NCBI GenBank assembly: GCA_015064555.1
Contig: SVRZ01000012.1
Span: 1-64,000, forward strand
DNA: 64,000 bases
Source: Oscillospiraceae bacterium
GTDB taxonomy: Bacteria; Bacillota; Clostridia; Oscillospirales; CAG-272
Direction of reading: 5' to 3'
The position numbers and the translations under genes are program-made. Of the stretch, positions 32,429 to 41,785 are shown piece after piece (position 1 is the stretch's first letter; each line of letters starts with the position of its first letter). The notes under the pieces were generated by a model. That model was not told the origin of the DNA and did no database searches. It saw only the letters and a list, made by a program, of their open reading frames with translations.

Positions 32429-33391
32429 TTACTTTATCGCATTTAAATCAATTTTATCAAGGTGCAATTCGAAGTTGCCGCGGTCGGAAACCCTTTCATA
32501 AAATATGTAAAGACTGCCGCGAAGGATCGCCATATCCGAGTAGCCTCCTTTATCGGATACCGCGAAGGTGCGCATAGTTTTAAACGAGTCGGACGTGGCA
32601 TTTATCACAAGATTTTCTCTTGCCGACACCGAAGCGCAGTTGCTGTGATATACAACTCCCTCGCTATACGTCATACCGCCCATGCAGATGGGATCGGGGA
32701 GCGATTTTTCAAACACAGGTGTGCTCCAATCCGACACGCCATCGGGGCTTACCGAGATAGCACGGCATTTCTCTTTCCCCTCGTGGCGAATAGAGATAAG
32801 CACCCTCCCGTCCGCTGCCGGTGCAAGGGCGCACTCGCTCGGATCATTAAGATGGGCATCCTCGAGTATTCTTTTTATATGCCACGTCTCGCCGCCGTCC
32901 TCGGAATAAAGAATTGCTATAAAGGAGGGGTGATGGTCGGTATCCCTCTCTCTGCTATATGCAAACCACATAGGAATGAGTATCCTTCCGCGGTGATATA
33001 TACCGTGCCCCGGGCCTACGGCTACCGCGTTATAAAAGAAGTCAACGAGCGAGTCAACCTCTATCCTTCTCGACTCGGAATAGGTTATACCGTCATCCGT
33101 GCTGACTTTTACGTACAGCTCCTTATAATTCTTGAGGTAAAAGAAGAATATCTTATCCTCGGTGGCTACGGCAAGCGGATTGTTGAGAGTGCCCCCTTCA
33201 CTTTTAATAAGAAGCACCTCGTCCCAGCTCTGTGCACCGTCCGCGCTCCGCGACACGCTTATATCTATATCCGCCCAATCGCTTTTTGCGCGGCGGCATT
33301 CGCAAAAGCGGAGGAGTGCTCCGCCCGCAGTTGCCACTATGCCGGGGATCCTTAAATCGGTGTACTCGCCTCTTGCTCCTTCTATCAGCAT
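32429..33391 (-). CDS. BNR-repeat exo-sialidase-like protein (GH33-like)
   Basis: 320 aa from ATG 33391 (AAGGGAG upstream); a longer frame to 33484 would overlap the doc gene and has no better RBS. The RIP motif DLRIPGIVA at the N-terminus is followed by Asp-box repeats SRSADGAQSWDEV, STDDGITYSES and YSEDGGETWHIKR, the canonical sialidase layout. No signal peptide. It is the last gene of the MDR-Gfo-CE15-Doc unit. It shares the fold with 2100-3485 but is clearly a different subfamily. Substrate uncertain. Confidence 0.82.
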   Translation of the reverse strand: MLIEGARGEYTDLRIPGIVATAGGALLRFCECRRAKSDWADIDISVSRSADGAQSWDEVLLIKSEGGTLNNPLAVATEDKIFFFYLKNYKELYVKVSTDDGITYSESRRIEVDSLVDFFYNAVAVGPGHGIYHRGRILIPMWFAYSRERDTDHHPSFIAILYSEDGGETWHIKRILEDAHLNDPSECALAPAADGRVLISIRHEGKEKCRAISVSPDGVSDWSTPVFEKSLPDPICMGGMTYSEGVVYHSNCASVSARENLVINATSDSFKTMRTFAVSDKGGYSDMAILRGSLYIFYERVSDRGNFELHLDKIDLNAIK

Positions 33392-33480
33392 AAACGTCTC
33401 CCTTTTATTCGTTTTTCCTTTTACAGCGGTACGATCAAAATTTATGATAAAATTCAAGTCGGTCGGACCTATTGAGTATT

Positions 33481-33861
33481 TCAACCTTGAACCCTGTTTT
33501 TCATTATGAACTCAAGCAAGGCCTCGTATTTCATCTCGCCCGCCGCTACGGCAAGTCCAACGCGCGTGAATTCAGACACTGTGGGACGGATGGGTGCACC
33601 GTTTATCTCTAAAAAAACGGTCATAACGTACATACCGATGCGCTTGTTTCCGTCCACGAATGCGTGATTCAAAATAAGCGAATGACCGAGCCTTGCCGCC
33701 TTTTGCTCCACCGAGGGATAAAGCTCCTCGCCGCCGAAGGTTGCGTATGCCGATTCGAGGGCGCTGTTGAGCAGTCCCCTGTCACGCAGGTTGGGATCGC
33801 CGCCCGTGGCATTGGTGATTATTTTGTGAAGAAGCATGACCTTCTCTTCGGATATTTTCAT
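33481..33861 (-). CDS. doc: Doc-type Fic toxin (death on curing family)
   Basis: 126 aa from ATG 33861 (RBS GGGAGGCGG). The Fic core is H66-AFVDGNKR (family consensus HPFxDGNKR, with Ala for Pro), preceded by AARLGHSLILNHA. Doc kinases phosphorylate EF-Tu, and the small size and NKR ending fit Doc rather than AMPylating Fic. No Phd-like antitoxin gene is adjacent: upstream is the CE15-like gene, downstream the BNR gene, both same strand. It sits in the middle of a sugar operon, 20 nt after the esterase stop. Confidence 0.88.
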   Translation of the reverse strand: MKISEEKVMLLHKIITNATGGDPNLRDRGLLNSALESAYATFGGEELYPSVEQKAARLGHSLILNHAFVDGNKRIGMYVMTVFLEINGAPIRPTVSEFTRVGLAVAAGEMKYEALLEFIMKNRVQG

Positions 33862-33880
33862 AAGCTTTCCGCCTCCCTGT

Positions 33881-35146
33881 TTATTTTGCAAGCTCCTCGA
33901 ACGACTCGCGGTACTCGGAAAGAATTTTTTCCGCGGCGGTATCTATCACGTCCTCGCATCTCCAATCAAAGGCAAGCGGAACAGGCTCAAACTTAGTCTT
34001 GAAATACTTATCGTTCAGAGGCTCGCCGTATTTGTAATTCCTTATCACATTTACAAGCTGCTCCACGTCCTCGGTGGTCTGCGCATGATCTCCGTCACGG
34101 AAGTACCACAGAAGCCTATCCTCGACACCGAGCAGCTTATAGACCTCGTATGCTCCCATAGTCGTCTGCCAGGAGCCTACCGGATTTGCCATAATATCGC
34201 TTGCCGCCTCGGAAACGAAAAGCACTCTCGGTGCTATCATAGCCTTCAGATAATGCGAGTCAAAGGGGAGCTCATCCTCCCTGTCAACATACTCGCGCAT
34301 ACCCTCGCCGAGCCAGGTCGGGAAGTGATGGAATATATTTGAGAGCGGCTCGCTTTTTGCAACGCTGACTCCGTCCTCCTTCTCTGCCTTTATGACAAGG
34401 CGGTAGCAGCTGCATCCTCCTGCGCACGCACCGTTCGGATTGACTATCGCGGCTCTCTCGTCAAGAGCGCCTGCCAGAATAGCCGTTTTTCCGCCGCGCG
34501 AGTGACCTGTGAAGATTATTGCATCCATATCGGCAAAGCCGAGCAGCTCAAGTGCATCAACCACTCTTGAATATCCCCACGCCCATGCCGCAACAGAGCA
34601 TATTTTTTTATCGGGGAACATTTTGCAAAGCGGTCCTCTGCCCTCGCCGCCTTCAAGTGCGGCAATCGTGTCGGAGGCTATTTTATACTCGCCGCTGTCC
34701 TTTTCGACGTATCCCGTGTTGTACCTTGCTATATCGGGGAAGATATCCGTCCTGTTGAAGAACACAATATTTATACCGTTTTTCAAATAGGTGCCTACAT
34801 ACTCGGGATCGAATGGATATTTGAAGCAGCCGTCGCCCGATATGACCGTCGGATGCTTGCCGCCGCCCGGTGCCTTGAAAACGGTGAGGCTGAAGCTGAG
34901 CTCCCTGCCGTTTGCCTCTGCACTCACACGGTAGGTAGAGGGATTTGCCTTATTTATGTACAGCGGCTCGGCACTCACGCGCTCGGGCGCGGGCGGTATC
35001 TCTCCGTACTGAAGCTCTACCGCGGTTTTGTAAATCTCTTTTCTTCTCCTCTGCCAATCGGCACTTGAGGTAAGATGCTCTCCGTTATCAAAGACAAAGG
35101 GATCGGGGAGCTTGCCCTTTAAGTTATATTCAAGTATTTTAATCAT
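33881..35146 (-). CDS. Glucuronoyl esterase-like alpha/beta hydrolase (CE15-like)
   Basis: 421 aa. Serine nucleophile S216 in FTGHSRGGKTAIL, which matches the CE15 G-x-S-R-x-G-K motif, followed by NPNGACAGGCSCYR. The His of the triad is probably in FRDGDHAQTTEDVEQL near the end. CE15 enzymes cut esters between 4-O-methyl-glucuronic acid of xylan and lignin alcohols. No signal peptide is visible, so it may act inside on transported ester-bearing oligosaccharides. Third gene of the leftward operon. Confidence 0.85.
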   Translation of the reverse strand: MIKILEYNLKGKLPDPFVFDNGEHLTSSADWQRRRKEIYKTAVELQYGEIPPAPERVSAEPLYINKANPSTYRVSAEANGRELSFSLTVFKAPGGGKHPTVISGDGCFKYPFDPEYVGTYLKNGINIVFFNRTDIFPDIARYNTGYVEKDSGEYKIASDTIAALEGGEGRGPLCKMFPDKKICSVAAWAWGYSRVVDALELLGFADMDAIIFTGHSRGGKTAILAGALDERAAIVNPNGACAGGCSCYRLVIKAEKEDGVSVAKSEPLSNIFHHFPTWLGEGMREYVDREDELPFDSHYLKAMIAPRVLFVSEAASDIMANPVGSWQTTMGAYEVYKLLGVEDRLLWYFRDGDHAQTTEDVEQLVNVIRNYKYGEPLNDKYFKTKFEPVPLAFDWRCEDVIDTAAEKILSEYRESFEELAK

Positions 35147-35254
35147 TTCTTCTCCTTAAGCGGCGCAGCTTCAACCACCTGCGTCCGCTTTTTTTGTTAA
35201 GCGAATATCGGTATTTGACAACAAATATTTACACAAATGCATCGATTTCAAAAA

Positions 35255-36247
35255 TCACTCACAGCATTTGGTAATAGTGCGGAATAGCTCAAGCTCATAA
35301 TCGAGCGTGTAAAGCTTCTCTTCCTTTCCGTTTATCCTCTCGGCAAAATGAAGCATCATATCGGTATAGCGATCGTGATCGGGTGAGCGATGATGCTCGC
35401 CGCCGTCATCCCAATCGGTGCTTTCGCACTCGGTATATTCGGTATACTGCAGAGGATATTTTATGGATATCTCAAGCGGTCTTACTTCGACCTTGCCGCG
35501 GCTACCCGTGACTACAAGCTGGCGGCGCTTGAAGCCGCCCATCTCTGCCTGAGTGGTCTTTACGAAGGAAACACCATTTTTATATTCAAAGAGTGCAAAA
35601 GAGTAATCACGCGCGTCTGTTTCATACACGCCTGTGGACTTATTGAAAGGAATTATTCGCTCGGGCTTGCCGCATATCGAGAGCACAAGGTCTACAAGAT
35701 GGCATCCGAGATAGAACATCATACCGCCGGGAAAGGCAGAGAGCCAACAGGTCTGCGCCTCGCCGCGCCAGCCGCTCATCTGCGCCTCAACGCTTATGAT
35801 ATCGCCATACTCGCCCGCGCGTGCCTTTGCGATAACCTCCTTTATGACGGGATTGTATCTGTACATATACCCCGTGTGAAATACGGTGCCGCTCCTTCTC
35901 ACCGTTTCTATAAGCTCCTCAAAGTCGGAAAGCGACACGCCCCCGGGCTTCTCCATATGTATATGCTTGCCTGCGCGAGCCGCCATAAGCGCGTATTTCG
36001 TGAGATATATCTCCTCGGTCTCCACAAGGACGGCATCGATGGTTTCATCGGTCAGTATTTCTTCAACCGTCATTTCACGGTATTTTGCAAAAAGCTTTAC
36101 CTTGTCGGGGAATTTCTCCCTCTCCCCCTCGGGAAGGGCATATCCCACAACCTCAAAGACCTCGGGCAGAGCAAGTGCCGTTTTGAATATCTCGTTACCG
36201 TGGCTGTATTTGCTTGTTCCTATCTGTGCAACTCTTATCTTACGCAT
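35255..36247 (-). CDS. Gfo/Idh/MocA-family oxidoreductase
   Basis: 330 aa. The Rossmann start RVAQIGTSKYSHGNEIF is a variant of GxGxxG. EKPGGVSLSDFEELI is the EKP motif with the catalytic lysine, and FHTGYMYRYNPVIKEV and MMFYLGCHLVDLVLS match the C-terminal substrate domain. The family oxidises or reduces sugars and inositols with NAD(P). It lies 2 nt from the upstream MDR gene and 108 nt before the CE15 gene. Probably acts on the sugar released by the operon. Substrate unknown. Confidence 0.9.
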   Translation of the reverse strand: MRKIRVAQIGTSKYSHGNEIFKTALALPEVFEVVGYALPEGEREKFPDKVKLFAKYREMTVEEILTDETIDAVLVETEEIYLTKYALMAARAGKHIHMEKPGGVSLSDFEELIETVRRSGTVFHTGYMYRYNPVIKEVIAKARAGEYGDIISVEAQMSGWRGEAQTCWLSAFPGGMMFYLGCHLVDLVLSICGKPERIIPFNKSTGVYETDARDYSFALFEYKNGVSFVKTTQAEMGGFKRRQLVVTGSRGKVEVRPLEISIKYPLQYTEYTECESTDWDDGGEHHRSPDHDRYTDMMLHFAERINGKEEKLYTLDYELELFRTITKCCE

Positions 36248-36248
36248 T

Positions 36249-37286
36249 TTAATCTTCTCCTTCGGACAGTTTATTCCAATCGAACTGAACGGCTATCGGG
36301 AAGCTCTTATCATTTATAAGCCTGTCATATACCTCGGGGCATTCCTTCGGGGAATGCACCTCGCTGACAAGCTCCTCAAGGTTAAGTCTGCCGCCGGCAC
36401 ACAGCTTCAGAACCGCCTTTATGTCATCCCTGTGCGTGAACCAGCCGGGATGCGATTCGTGCTCGGGGCGCGCTATAGTATGCGCTCCGATAACGGTTAT
36501 ACCTGGGGCGTGTATCTTTTTGTAATAATCCACCGTGAAGTCAGAGCTTCTGGTGCATCCGAGAAGAGCTATTCTTCCGAATTTAGCCATACAGTCGAGC
36601 GCCTGATTGAAGCCCGCACCGACACCCGTGACCTCTATAACGACATTCGCACCGCCGCCGGTTATCTCCTTGACTCTTTCTGCAAAGCCCTCCTCGTAAG
36701 GATCGAAGGCATGATCCGCACCCGACTCAAGCGCGATCTTTCTGCGCTCGGGATTTGGATCCACCGCGATTATCGGAACTGCACCCGCGGCGCGAAGAAG
36801 CTTCACCGCTATCATTCCGAGTATTCCAAGCCCCATAACCATGGCACTCTCGCCCATCTCAAGGCGCGTCTTTCTTATTGCCGCCATCGGGAAGGAGGCT
36901 ATGAAGCTCATTGCGGCGGTATTCAGGCTTATCGAATCGTCCTCTATCTTGACAACGTTATTTTCATTGACGAGATTGTAGCTTCTGTGCTTGCCCCAGT
37001 AGACCACCACTCTGTCACCAACCGCGACACTGCTGACTCCCTCACCTACCGCAACTATCTCACCTGCACTGTTGTAGCCCGAGCTTCTCGGAAAGCTTAC
37101 TTCCGAAGGACCGGTTGCGCTGACGTTCGGATCGCCGGTTATATTAGCTCTCTCGGTGCCTGCACTTATAGTGCTTATCGCGGTTTTTACAAGAACCGAG
37201 CCCGGGTGAGCGCTCACCTCTCCTATTTTTGCACAGACGAGCTCGGCACGGTTTATTTCCGGGAAAATTATCTGCCTTACGTTCAT
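36249..37286 (-). CDS. MDR-superfamily zinc-type dehydrogenase-like protein
   Basis: 345 aa. GroES-like N-terminus with ISTISAGTERAN, GYNSAGEIVAVGEGVSSVAVGDRVVVYWG, and Rossmann MVMGLGILGMIAVKLLRAAG. The four structural-zinc cysteines and the usual catalytic Cys-His pair are not seen, so it resembles the zinc-poor 'bi-domain' or BchC-like MDR proteins that travel with Gfo/Idh/MocA genes. First gene of the leftward operon, 2 nt before the Gfo gene. Likely sugar-alcohol or sugar oxidation at the same substrate. Confidence 0.85.
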   Translation of the reverse strand: MNVRQIIFPEINRAELVCAKIGEVSAHPGSVLVKTAISTISAGTERANITGDPNVSATGPSEVSFPRSSGYNSAGEIVAVGEGVSSVAVGDRVVVYWGKHRSYNLVNENNVVKIEDDSISLNTAAMSFIASFPMAAIRKTRLEMGESAMVMGLGILGMIAVKLLRAAGAVPIIAVDPNPERRKIALESGADHAFDPYEEGFAERVKEITGGGANVVIEVTGVGAGFNQALDCMAKFGRIALLGCTRSSDFTVDYYKKIHAPGITVIGAHTIARPEHESHPGWFTHRDDIKAVLKLCAGGRLNLEELVSEVHSPKECPEVYDRLINDKSFPIAVQFDWNKLSEGED

Positions 37287-37404
37287 TATATTTTCTCCTT
37301 TTCGGGATAGTGTATATTTCGTTTTATAAATTATATCACATCGGCAGAAAAAAATAAATATCCTATTCTGTAAAAATGGGTAAAATACTGCAAAATAAAT
37401 TTTC

Positions 37405-37442
37405 CTGTCCTTTAGGCTGTCTTTAGGAGAGTATGCTATACT
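37405..37442 (+). promoter_or_regulatory. VTC promoter with tandem response-regulator-like repeats
   Basis: Direct repeats CTGTCCTTTAGG (37405-37416) and CTGTCTTTAGG (37417-37427) cover the -35 position of a TATACT -10 box (37437-37442). Eleven to twelve bp phased half-sites on one helix face are typical OmpR-family operators. The response regulator at 41111 is an obvious candidate. Confidence 0.6.
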
Positions 37443-37472
37443 TCACTCGGAAAAGGAAAGGAAGGTATCCTT

Positions 37473-38225
37473 ATGTCACATCAGACGGTATTTAAGCGAT
37501 ATGAGCTGAAATATCTTATCACAGAGGATCAGAAGGAGAGAATTCTCCAAGCGATCTCTCCTTATATGAAGCCCGACAAGTACGGCAATACGACGGTAAG
37601 AAATATCTATTTTGATACCGAAAGCTACCGACTTATCCGCCGCTCTATCGAGAAGCCCGCCTACAAGGAAAAGCTTCGCCTTCGCAGCTACTGCCGGGCA
37701 ACGAGTGAAAGCACGGTCTTCGCCGAAATAAAAAAGAAATACGAGGGCGTGGTATATAAGAGGCGCATTCCCCTTCCCGAGGGCGCCGCTATGAGGTGGC
37801 TTCTCGGCGAGGATGACTGCCCCGTCTGCACGCAGATATCGCGCGAGATCGATTATTTTATGAGCCTTTACGGGCATCTTATCCCGACCGTTTTTCTTTC
37901 CTATGAAAGAGAGGCATATCTCGACACGGAGGCGGGGGATTTCCGACTCACCTTTGACAGCAGTATTCTCTGCAGAAGAACCGATCTCTCGCTCTGCGCG
38001 CCCGTCTTCGGATCGCCGATACTAGCCGAGGGACAGGTGCTTATGGAGCTGAAATGCTCGGGCGGTATTCCTCTTTGGATGGTGGAGGTGTTATCCCGTG
38101 AGCGTATCTATAAGACCTCATTTTCAAAATACGGAACGGCATACTCTACGCTGATCTTTCCCGAAACCTATTTACCAAATTCGATAAAACATAAGGAGAT
38201 CATAACAAATGGATGCAATATTTAA
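37473..38225 (+). CDS. VTC-domain polyphosphate polymerase
   Basis: 250 aa. VTC tunnel-domain motifs: KRYELKYLI, RNIYFDTESYRLIRRSI, KLRLRSYC, FAEIKKKYEGVVYKRR, SYEREAY, LTFDSSI, VLMELKCSG and FSKYGTA, i.e. the basic and acidic residues of the polyphosphate-synthesis tunnel of the TTM (triphosphate tunnel) fold. RBS AAAGGAAGG. Overlaps the DUF4956 gene by 17 nt. In Bacillota this trio (VTC, DUF4956, Cthe_2159-like) recurs; the membrane partner may anchor or couple the enzyme. The exact product in bacteria is not proven here. Confidence 0.92.
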   Translation: MSHQTVFKRYELKYLITEDQKERILQAISPYMKPDKYGNTTVRNIYFDTESYRLIRRSIEKPAYKEKLRLRSYCRATSESTVFAEIKKKYEGVVYKRRIPLPEGAAMRWLLGEDDCPVCTQISREIDYFMSLYGHLIPTVFLSYEREAYLDTEAGDFRLTFDSSILCRRTDLSLCAPVFGSPILAEGQVLMELKCSGGIPLWMVEVLSRERIYKTSFSKYGTAYSTLIFPETYLPNSIKHKEIITNGCNI

Positions 38226-38898
38226 GGGGATTTTTGATAACGAGCTGACACAGGTGATTGAGGTGGGAGATTTTCTCCTTTGCCTTGGTGTGTCGCTTGT
38301 GCTTGGACTGATCATGGCGCTGGCGTATATGTTTAAGAATGAGCATACAAAAAGTTTTCTTGTAACGCTCGCGCTTCTGCCTGCCGTGGTCTGCGTTGTC
38401 ATTATGATGGTCAACGGCAATATCGGTGCAGGTGTTGCGGTGGCAGGTGCGTTCAGCCTTGTGCGTTTCCGTAGTGCACCCGGCTCGGCAAAGGAGATCG
38501 TTACCATCTTTCTTGCTATGGGTGCAGGTCTTATCGCAGGTATGGGTTACCTCGGATTTGCGGCTCTCTTTACCGTAATTATGTGTGCGATGTTCCTTCT
38601 TTACAACGCCTTGGCAGGTAATGTGAGAAGCGAGGCGGTCAACAAAACCATTAAAATCACCATTCCCGAGGATCTTGACTACACGGGCGCGTTTGACGAT
38701 ATCTTTGCCGAGTACACTGGAAAGAACGAGCTTGTAAAGGTCAAGACCACCAATATGGGCAGTATGTTCCGCCTTACATACAACGTAACGCTCAAAGATG
38801 CGACCAAAGAAAAGCAGATGATCGACCGCATCCGTGAGCGCAACGGAAATCTTGAAATAATGGTATCAAAGCAAGAAAACCGCACGGCAGAGCTTTGA
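38209..38898 (+). CDS. DUF4956 membrane protein
   Basis: 229 aa. Four or five N-terminal helices (LLCLGVSLVLGLIMALAYMF, FLVTLALLPAVVCVVIMMV, AIFTIIMGVAMF-like segments near 125-145) and a soluble C-terminal ferredoxin-like domain (IKITIPEDLDYTGAFDDIFA ... LEIMVSKQ). The segment GAGVAVAGAFSLVRFRSAPGSAKEI is the DUF4956 signature. RBS AAGGAG. Companion of the VTC enzyme upstream; overlaps it. Function unknown; likely partner of polyphosphate synthesis. Confidence 0.88.
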   Translation: MDAIFKGIFDNELTQVIEVGDFLLCLGVSLVLGLIMALAYMFKNEHTKSFLVTLALLPAVVCVVIMMVNGNIGAGVAVAGAFSLVRFRSAPGSAKEIVTIFLAMGAGLIAGMGYLGFAALFTVIMCAMFLLYNALAGNVRSEAVNKTIKITIPEDLDYTGAFDDIFAEYTGKNELVKVKTTNMGSMFRLTYNVTLKDATKEKQMIDRIRERNGNLEIMVSKQENRTAEL

Positions 38899-38912
38899 AC
38901 GGGGGAGATAAT

Positions 38913-41039
38913 ATGATGAAAAGGAAAATTATCGCACTTTTTATATGTACAGCCCTTCTGCTCTCGGGATGCAAGGAACGCACCGATGACAAAGGAAAAG
39001 ATAACACGGGTATGCCCGACGTTGGTATACTCGGTGATGACGGAAAGAGCTTCGGAGAATCACTCGAAGACAGCGGTGTATACGATGGCTTTTTCGAGGG
39101 CGAGGTCAGCGATATTGAGGTGAGTTGCATCTCGGGCACGCCCGATGCATACACCCTTCTTGGAAAAACGCTCACCTTTACCGCCGTCAGCGAAAAGACG
39201 GTTTACTCAATATCCGGAAAATTTGATGGAAATATCGTCATCGACGTCGGTGACGAAAACAAATTTGATCTTGAGCTTCACGGCTTTTCTATGATATCCT
39301 CAGCGACAAATCCGATCACCGTTAAAAGCGGTGATGAGGTTGCAATAAAGGCGAAAAAGGAAACAAAGAATTACATTTACGACACAAGAGCGGCAATTGA
39401 TGCGACCGATGAAGCACTTTTCTCGGGTGCTATACACTCCGAGGTCGATCTTGAAATCGGAGGCAAGGGCGAGCTCACCGTGATATCGGATAACAACGAC
39501 GGAATTCATTCGAAGGATGATCTCGAGGTGAAAAATCTCACCCTTTTCGTCGCCTGCCTCGATAATGCCCTGAAGGGCAATGACTCCGTTTCGATCACAG
39601 ACTGCAGCACTACTCTTATCGCCTCGGTCGGAGATTGCATAAAGACGAGCGCGAGCGACGTTTCCGAAAAGGGTAATCAGCGCGGAAATATAACGATAAG
39701 CGGTGGCAGCCATACTCTCTATGCCGCCTGCGACGGCATAGATGCGGCATATAACGCAGCTGTAGATAACACCGATACCGTGTTAAATATTTACACCGAT
39801 AAGTACTCAAATTATTCAAGCGAGGTGACCGCCTCACCCTCTTCCTCCTACTATATCCGCTTCTCGTCGGATATATATAAATATTCGGTAAAATTCATAA
39901 GCTCCGAATCGGGAGAATACGAATGGGTGAATGCCGAATACCATTCAAGCAAATCGGGTGGCAGAAGCACATATTACTACTATGCGTTCGAGTGCCCGAC
40001 AGGATATGATAAGCTCCAATTCTTCGTTTATTCCGAGGGGATGGAGCAGGGGCAGGAAGGCGATTACGCCGCCGCATCCGAGATAATGACCGTCAGCCCG
40101 TCTTACGATACGATAGCCCTCACAACGAGGGGCTATTCCTGGACGAATTACAGCACCTCGGTCGGCGGGGGCGGATTCGGAGGCCCGGGCGGTATGGGCG
40201 GCCCCGGCGGTATGGGCGGCCCCGGCGGTATGCAGGACGGTAACACCGATAAGGGCGACCATTCTGCCAAGGGCATAAAGGCGGCAAACGAGATAATTAT
40301 AAACGCCGGTACGATAAGCATCAAATCATACGACGATGCCATTCATGCAAACGCAGACACCGTGCTTGAAAACGGAGCGACACCTCTCGGGGCAGTGACC
40401 GTAAACGGCGGCAGCATTGCCGTCTACTCAAACGATGACGGTCTGCACGCGGACGGTACGCTTAATATCAAAGCGGGTACGGTCAGCGTAACCAACGCTT
40501 ACGAAGGGCTTGAAGGAACGCAGGTGAGTATTTCGGGCGGCTACGTTTCGGTAAATTCCAAGGATGACGGTATCAATGCCACTACCACGACGGGAACGGC
40601 AATTGCCATCAGCGGAGGTACGGTGTATATCTACTGCACGGGTGACGGTATCGACTCCAACAGCAGAACTGCCGATGTCGGTATCGTGTTTACAGGCGGC
40701 AAAACGGTTGTCATTTCAAATTCGGGAATGAACTCCGCGCTTGATACCGAAAACGGATACACCTACACCGCAGGCTCGGTGGTTGCCATTATGCCGCAGG
40801 GCGGTATGTCGAGTGAATCTACTCATTGCGACAATTTCTCAAGCATCGGGGCAAAAAAGAACGTAAGCGTTTCAAACGGCGGATATCTCGTTGTAGGCAT
40901 TGGGAACACAACCGCAACGATCAAAATGCCGGTATCGCTTTCGGGTATTGTCGTGGTGCTTGGCGACAATTCTCCGAGTATTACGACCGAAAGCTCCACG
41001 ACGCAGACGCTTGACGAAAACGGCGTGGCGTGGAATTAA
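38913..41039 (+). CDS. Cthe_2159-like carbohydrate-binding lipoprotein
   Basis: 708 aa from the ATG at 38913 (GGGGGAG upstream). Lipobox LLSGC with Cys20. The body is a beta-helix built from repeats such as DGIHSKDDLEV, DAIHANADTV, DGLHADGTLNIKAG, DGINATTTTG and DGIDSNSRTA, i.e. the acidic DGI/LxxxG turns of the Cthe_2159 polygalacturonate-binding family. A Gly-rich stretch GGPGGMGGPGGM lies near residue 425. Third gene with VTC and DUF4956. Surface binding of acidic polysaccharide or calcium is inferred from the family. Confidence 0.88.
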   Translation: MMKRKIIALFICTALLLSGCKERTDDKGKDNTGMPDVGILGDDGKSFGESLEDSGVYDGFFEGEVSDIEVSCISGTPDAYTLLGKTLTFTAVSEKTVYSISGKFDGNIVIDVGDENKFDLELHGFSMISSATNPITVKSGDEVAIKAKKETKNYIYDTRAAIDATDEALFSGAIHSEVDLEIGGKGELTVISDNNDGIHSKDDLEVKNLTLFVACLDNALKGNDSVSITDCSTTLIASVGDCIKTSASDVSEKGNQRGNITISGGSHTLYAACDGIDAAYNAAVDNTDTVLNIYTDKYSNYSSEVTASPSSSYYIRFSSDIYKYSVKFISSESGEYEWVNAEYHSSKSGGRSTYYYYAFECPTGYDKLQFFVYSEGMEQGQEGDYAAASEIMTVSPSYDTIALTTRGYSWTNYSTSVGGGGFGGPGGMGGPGGMGGPGGMQDGNTDKGDHSAKGIKAANEIIINAGTISIKSYDDAIHANADTVLENGATPLGAVTVNGGSIAVYSNDDGLHADGTLNIKAGTVSVTNAYEGLEGTQVSISGGYVSVNSKDDGINATTTTGTAIAISGGTVYIYCTGDGIDSNSRTADVGIVFTGGKTVVISNSGMNSALDTENGYTYTAGSVVAIMPQGGMSSESTHCDNFSSIGAKKNVSVSNGGYLVVGIGNTTATIKMPVSLSGIVVVLGDNSPSITTESSTTQTLDENGVAWN

Positions 41040-41049
41040 CAATATCAAC

Positions 41050-41078
41050 TTGAAATAATAAGCAATAAATGATATAAT
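41050..41078 (+). promoter_or_regulatory. Promoter of the two-component system
   Basis: TTGAAA (41050-41055), 17-nt spacer, TATAAT (41073-41078), ending 32 nt before the response-regulator ATG. Confidence 0.7.
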
Positions 41079-41110
41079 CTTTGTAAGAAAAATCGAAAGG
41101 AGGCGCGGAT

Positions 41111-41785
41111 ATGCGGATATTGATCGCAGAGGACGATCCTAAATTGCTCAAAAGCCTTGTGCATATTTTCGAATTAAATCACTACTCCGTTGACGGCGTG
41201 GATAACGGAAACGATGCTTTTGACTTTGCCTCCTCGGACGAATACGACGGCCTTGTGCTTGATATTATGATGCCCGGTATGGACGGCGTGACCTTGCTGA
41301 AAAAGCTCCGCGCGAGTGGCATCACAACGCCTGCGCTCTTTCTGACGGCGAGAACCGAGATCGACCAAAGAATCGAAGGACTTGATGCAGGGGCTGACGA
41401 TTATCTCCCCAAGCCCTTCTCAACGGGTGAGCTGCTTGCCCGTCTTCGCGCGATGCTTCGCAGAAAAGACAATTTCACCCCCGATCTGCTCACGTTTGAA
41501 AGGCTGACACTCAACCGTTCCACCTACGAGCTTGTTTGCGACGGCAAAACGCAAGCCCTCAGCGGTAAGGAATTTCAGGTGATGGAGATGCTGATGCAGA
41601 ACCGTGGAGCCATTGTCACCGCTGAGCAGCTCATCACCCATATCTGGGGCTGGAATACCGACGTTGATACGAGTGTGGTTTACGTTCACGTTTCCAACAT
41701 CCGCAAAAAGATCGAAGGACTTTCCGCTCCCGTGGTAATCAAATTTGTCAAGGGCGCAGGATATATCTTGGAGGCGACGGTATGA
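41111..41785 (+). CDS. OmpR-family response regulator
   Basis: 224 aa. Receiver domain (1-115) with acidic pocket AEDD, phospho-acceptor Asp in LVLDIMMPGMDG, then TARTEIDQ and KPFSTGEL; C-terminal winged helix (125-224) with ALSGKEFQVMEMLMQNRG and VVYVHVSNIRKKI. RBS AAAGGAGG. It overlaps the kinase gene by four bases (ATGA). Probable targets are the promoter at 37405-37442 and its own operon. Confidence 0.95.
   Translation: MRILIAEDDPKLLKSLVHIFELNHYSVDGVDNGNDAFDFASSDEYDGLVLDIMMPGMDGVTLLKKLRASGITTPALFLTARTEIDQRIEGLDAGADDYLPKPFSTGELLARLRAMLRRKDNFTPDLLTFERLTLNRSTYELVCDGKTQALSGKEFQVMEMLMQNRGAIVTAEQLITHIWGWNTDVDTSVVYVHVSNIRKKIEGLSAPVVIKFVKGAGYILEATV

Noticed and set aside
32462-33355. 297-residue rightward frame over the BNR gene
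   Set aside because: Antisense to a protein with clear RIP and Asp-box motifs.
35886-37310. 474-residue rightward reading frame opposite the Gfo and MDR genes
   Set aside because: Antisense shadow of two well-defined enzymes with family motifs on the minus strand; it has no motifs and no RBS.
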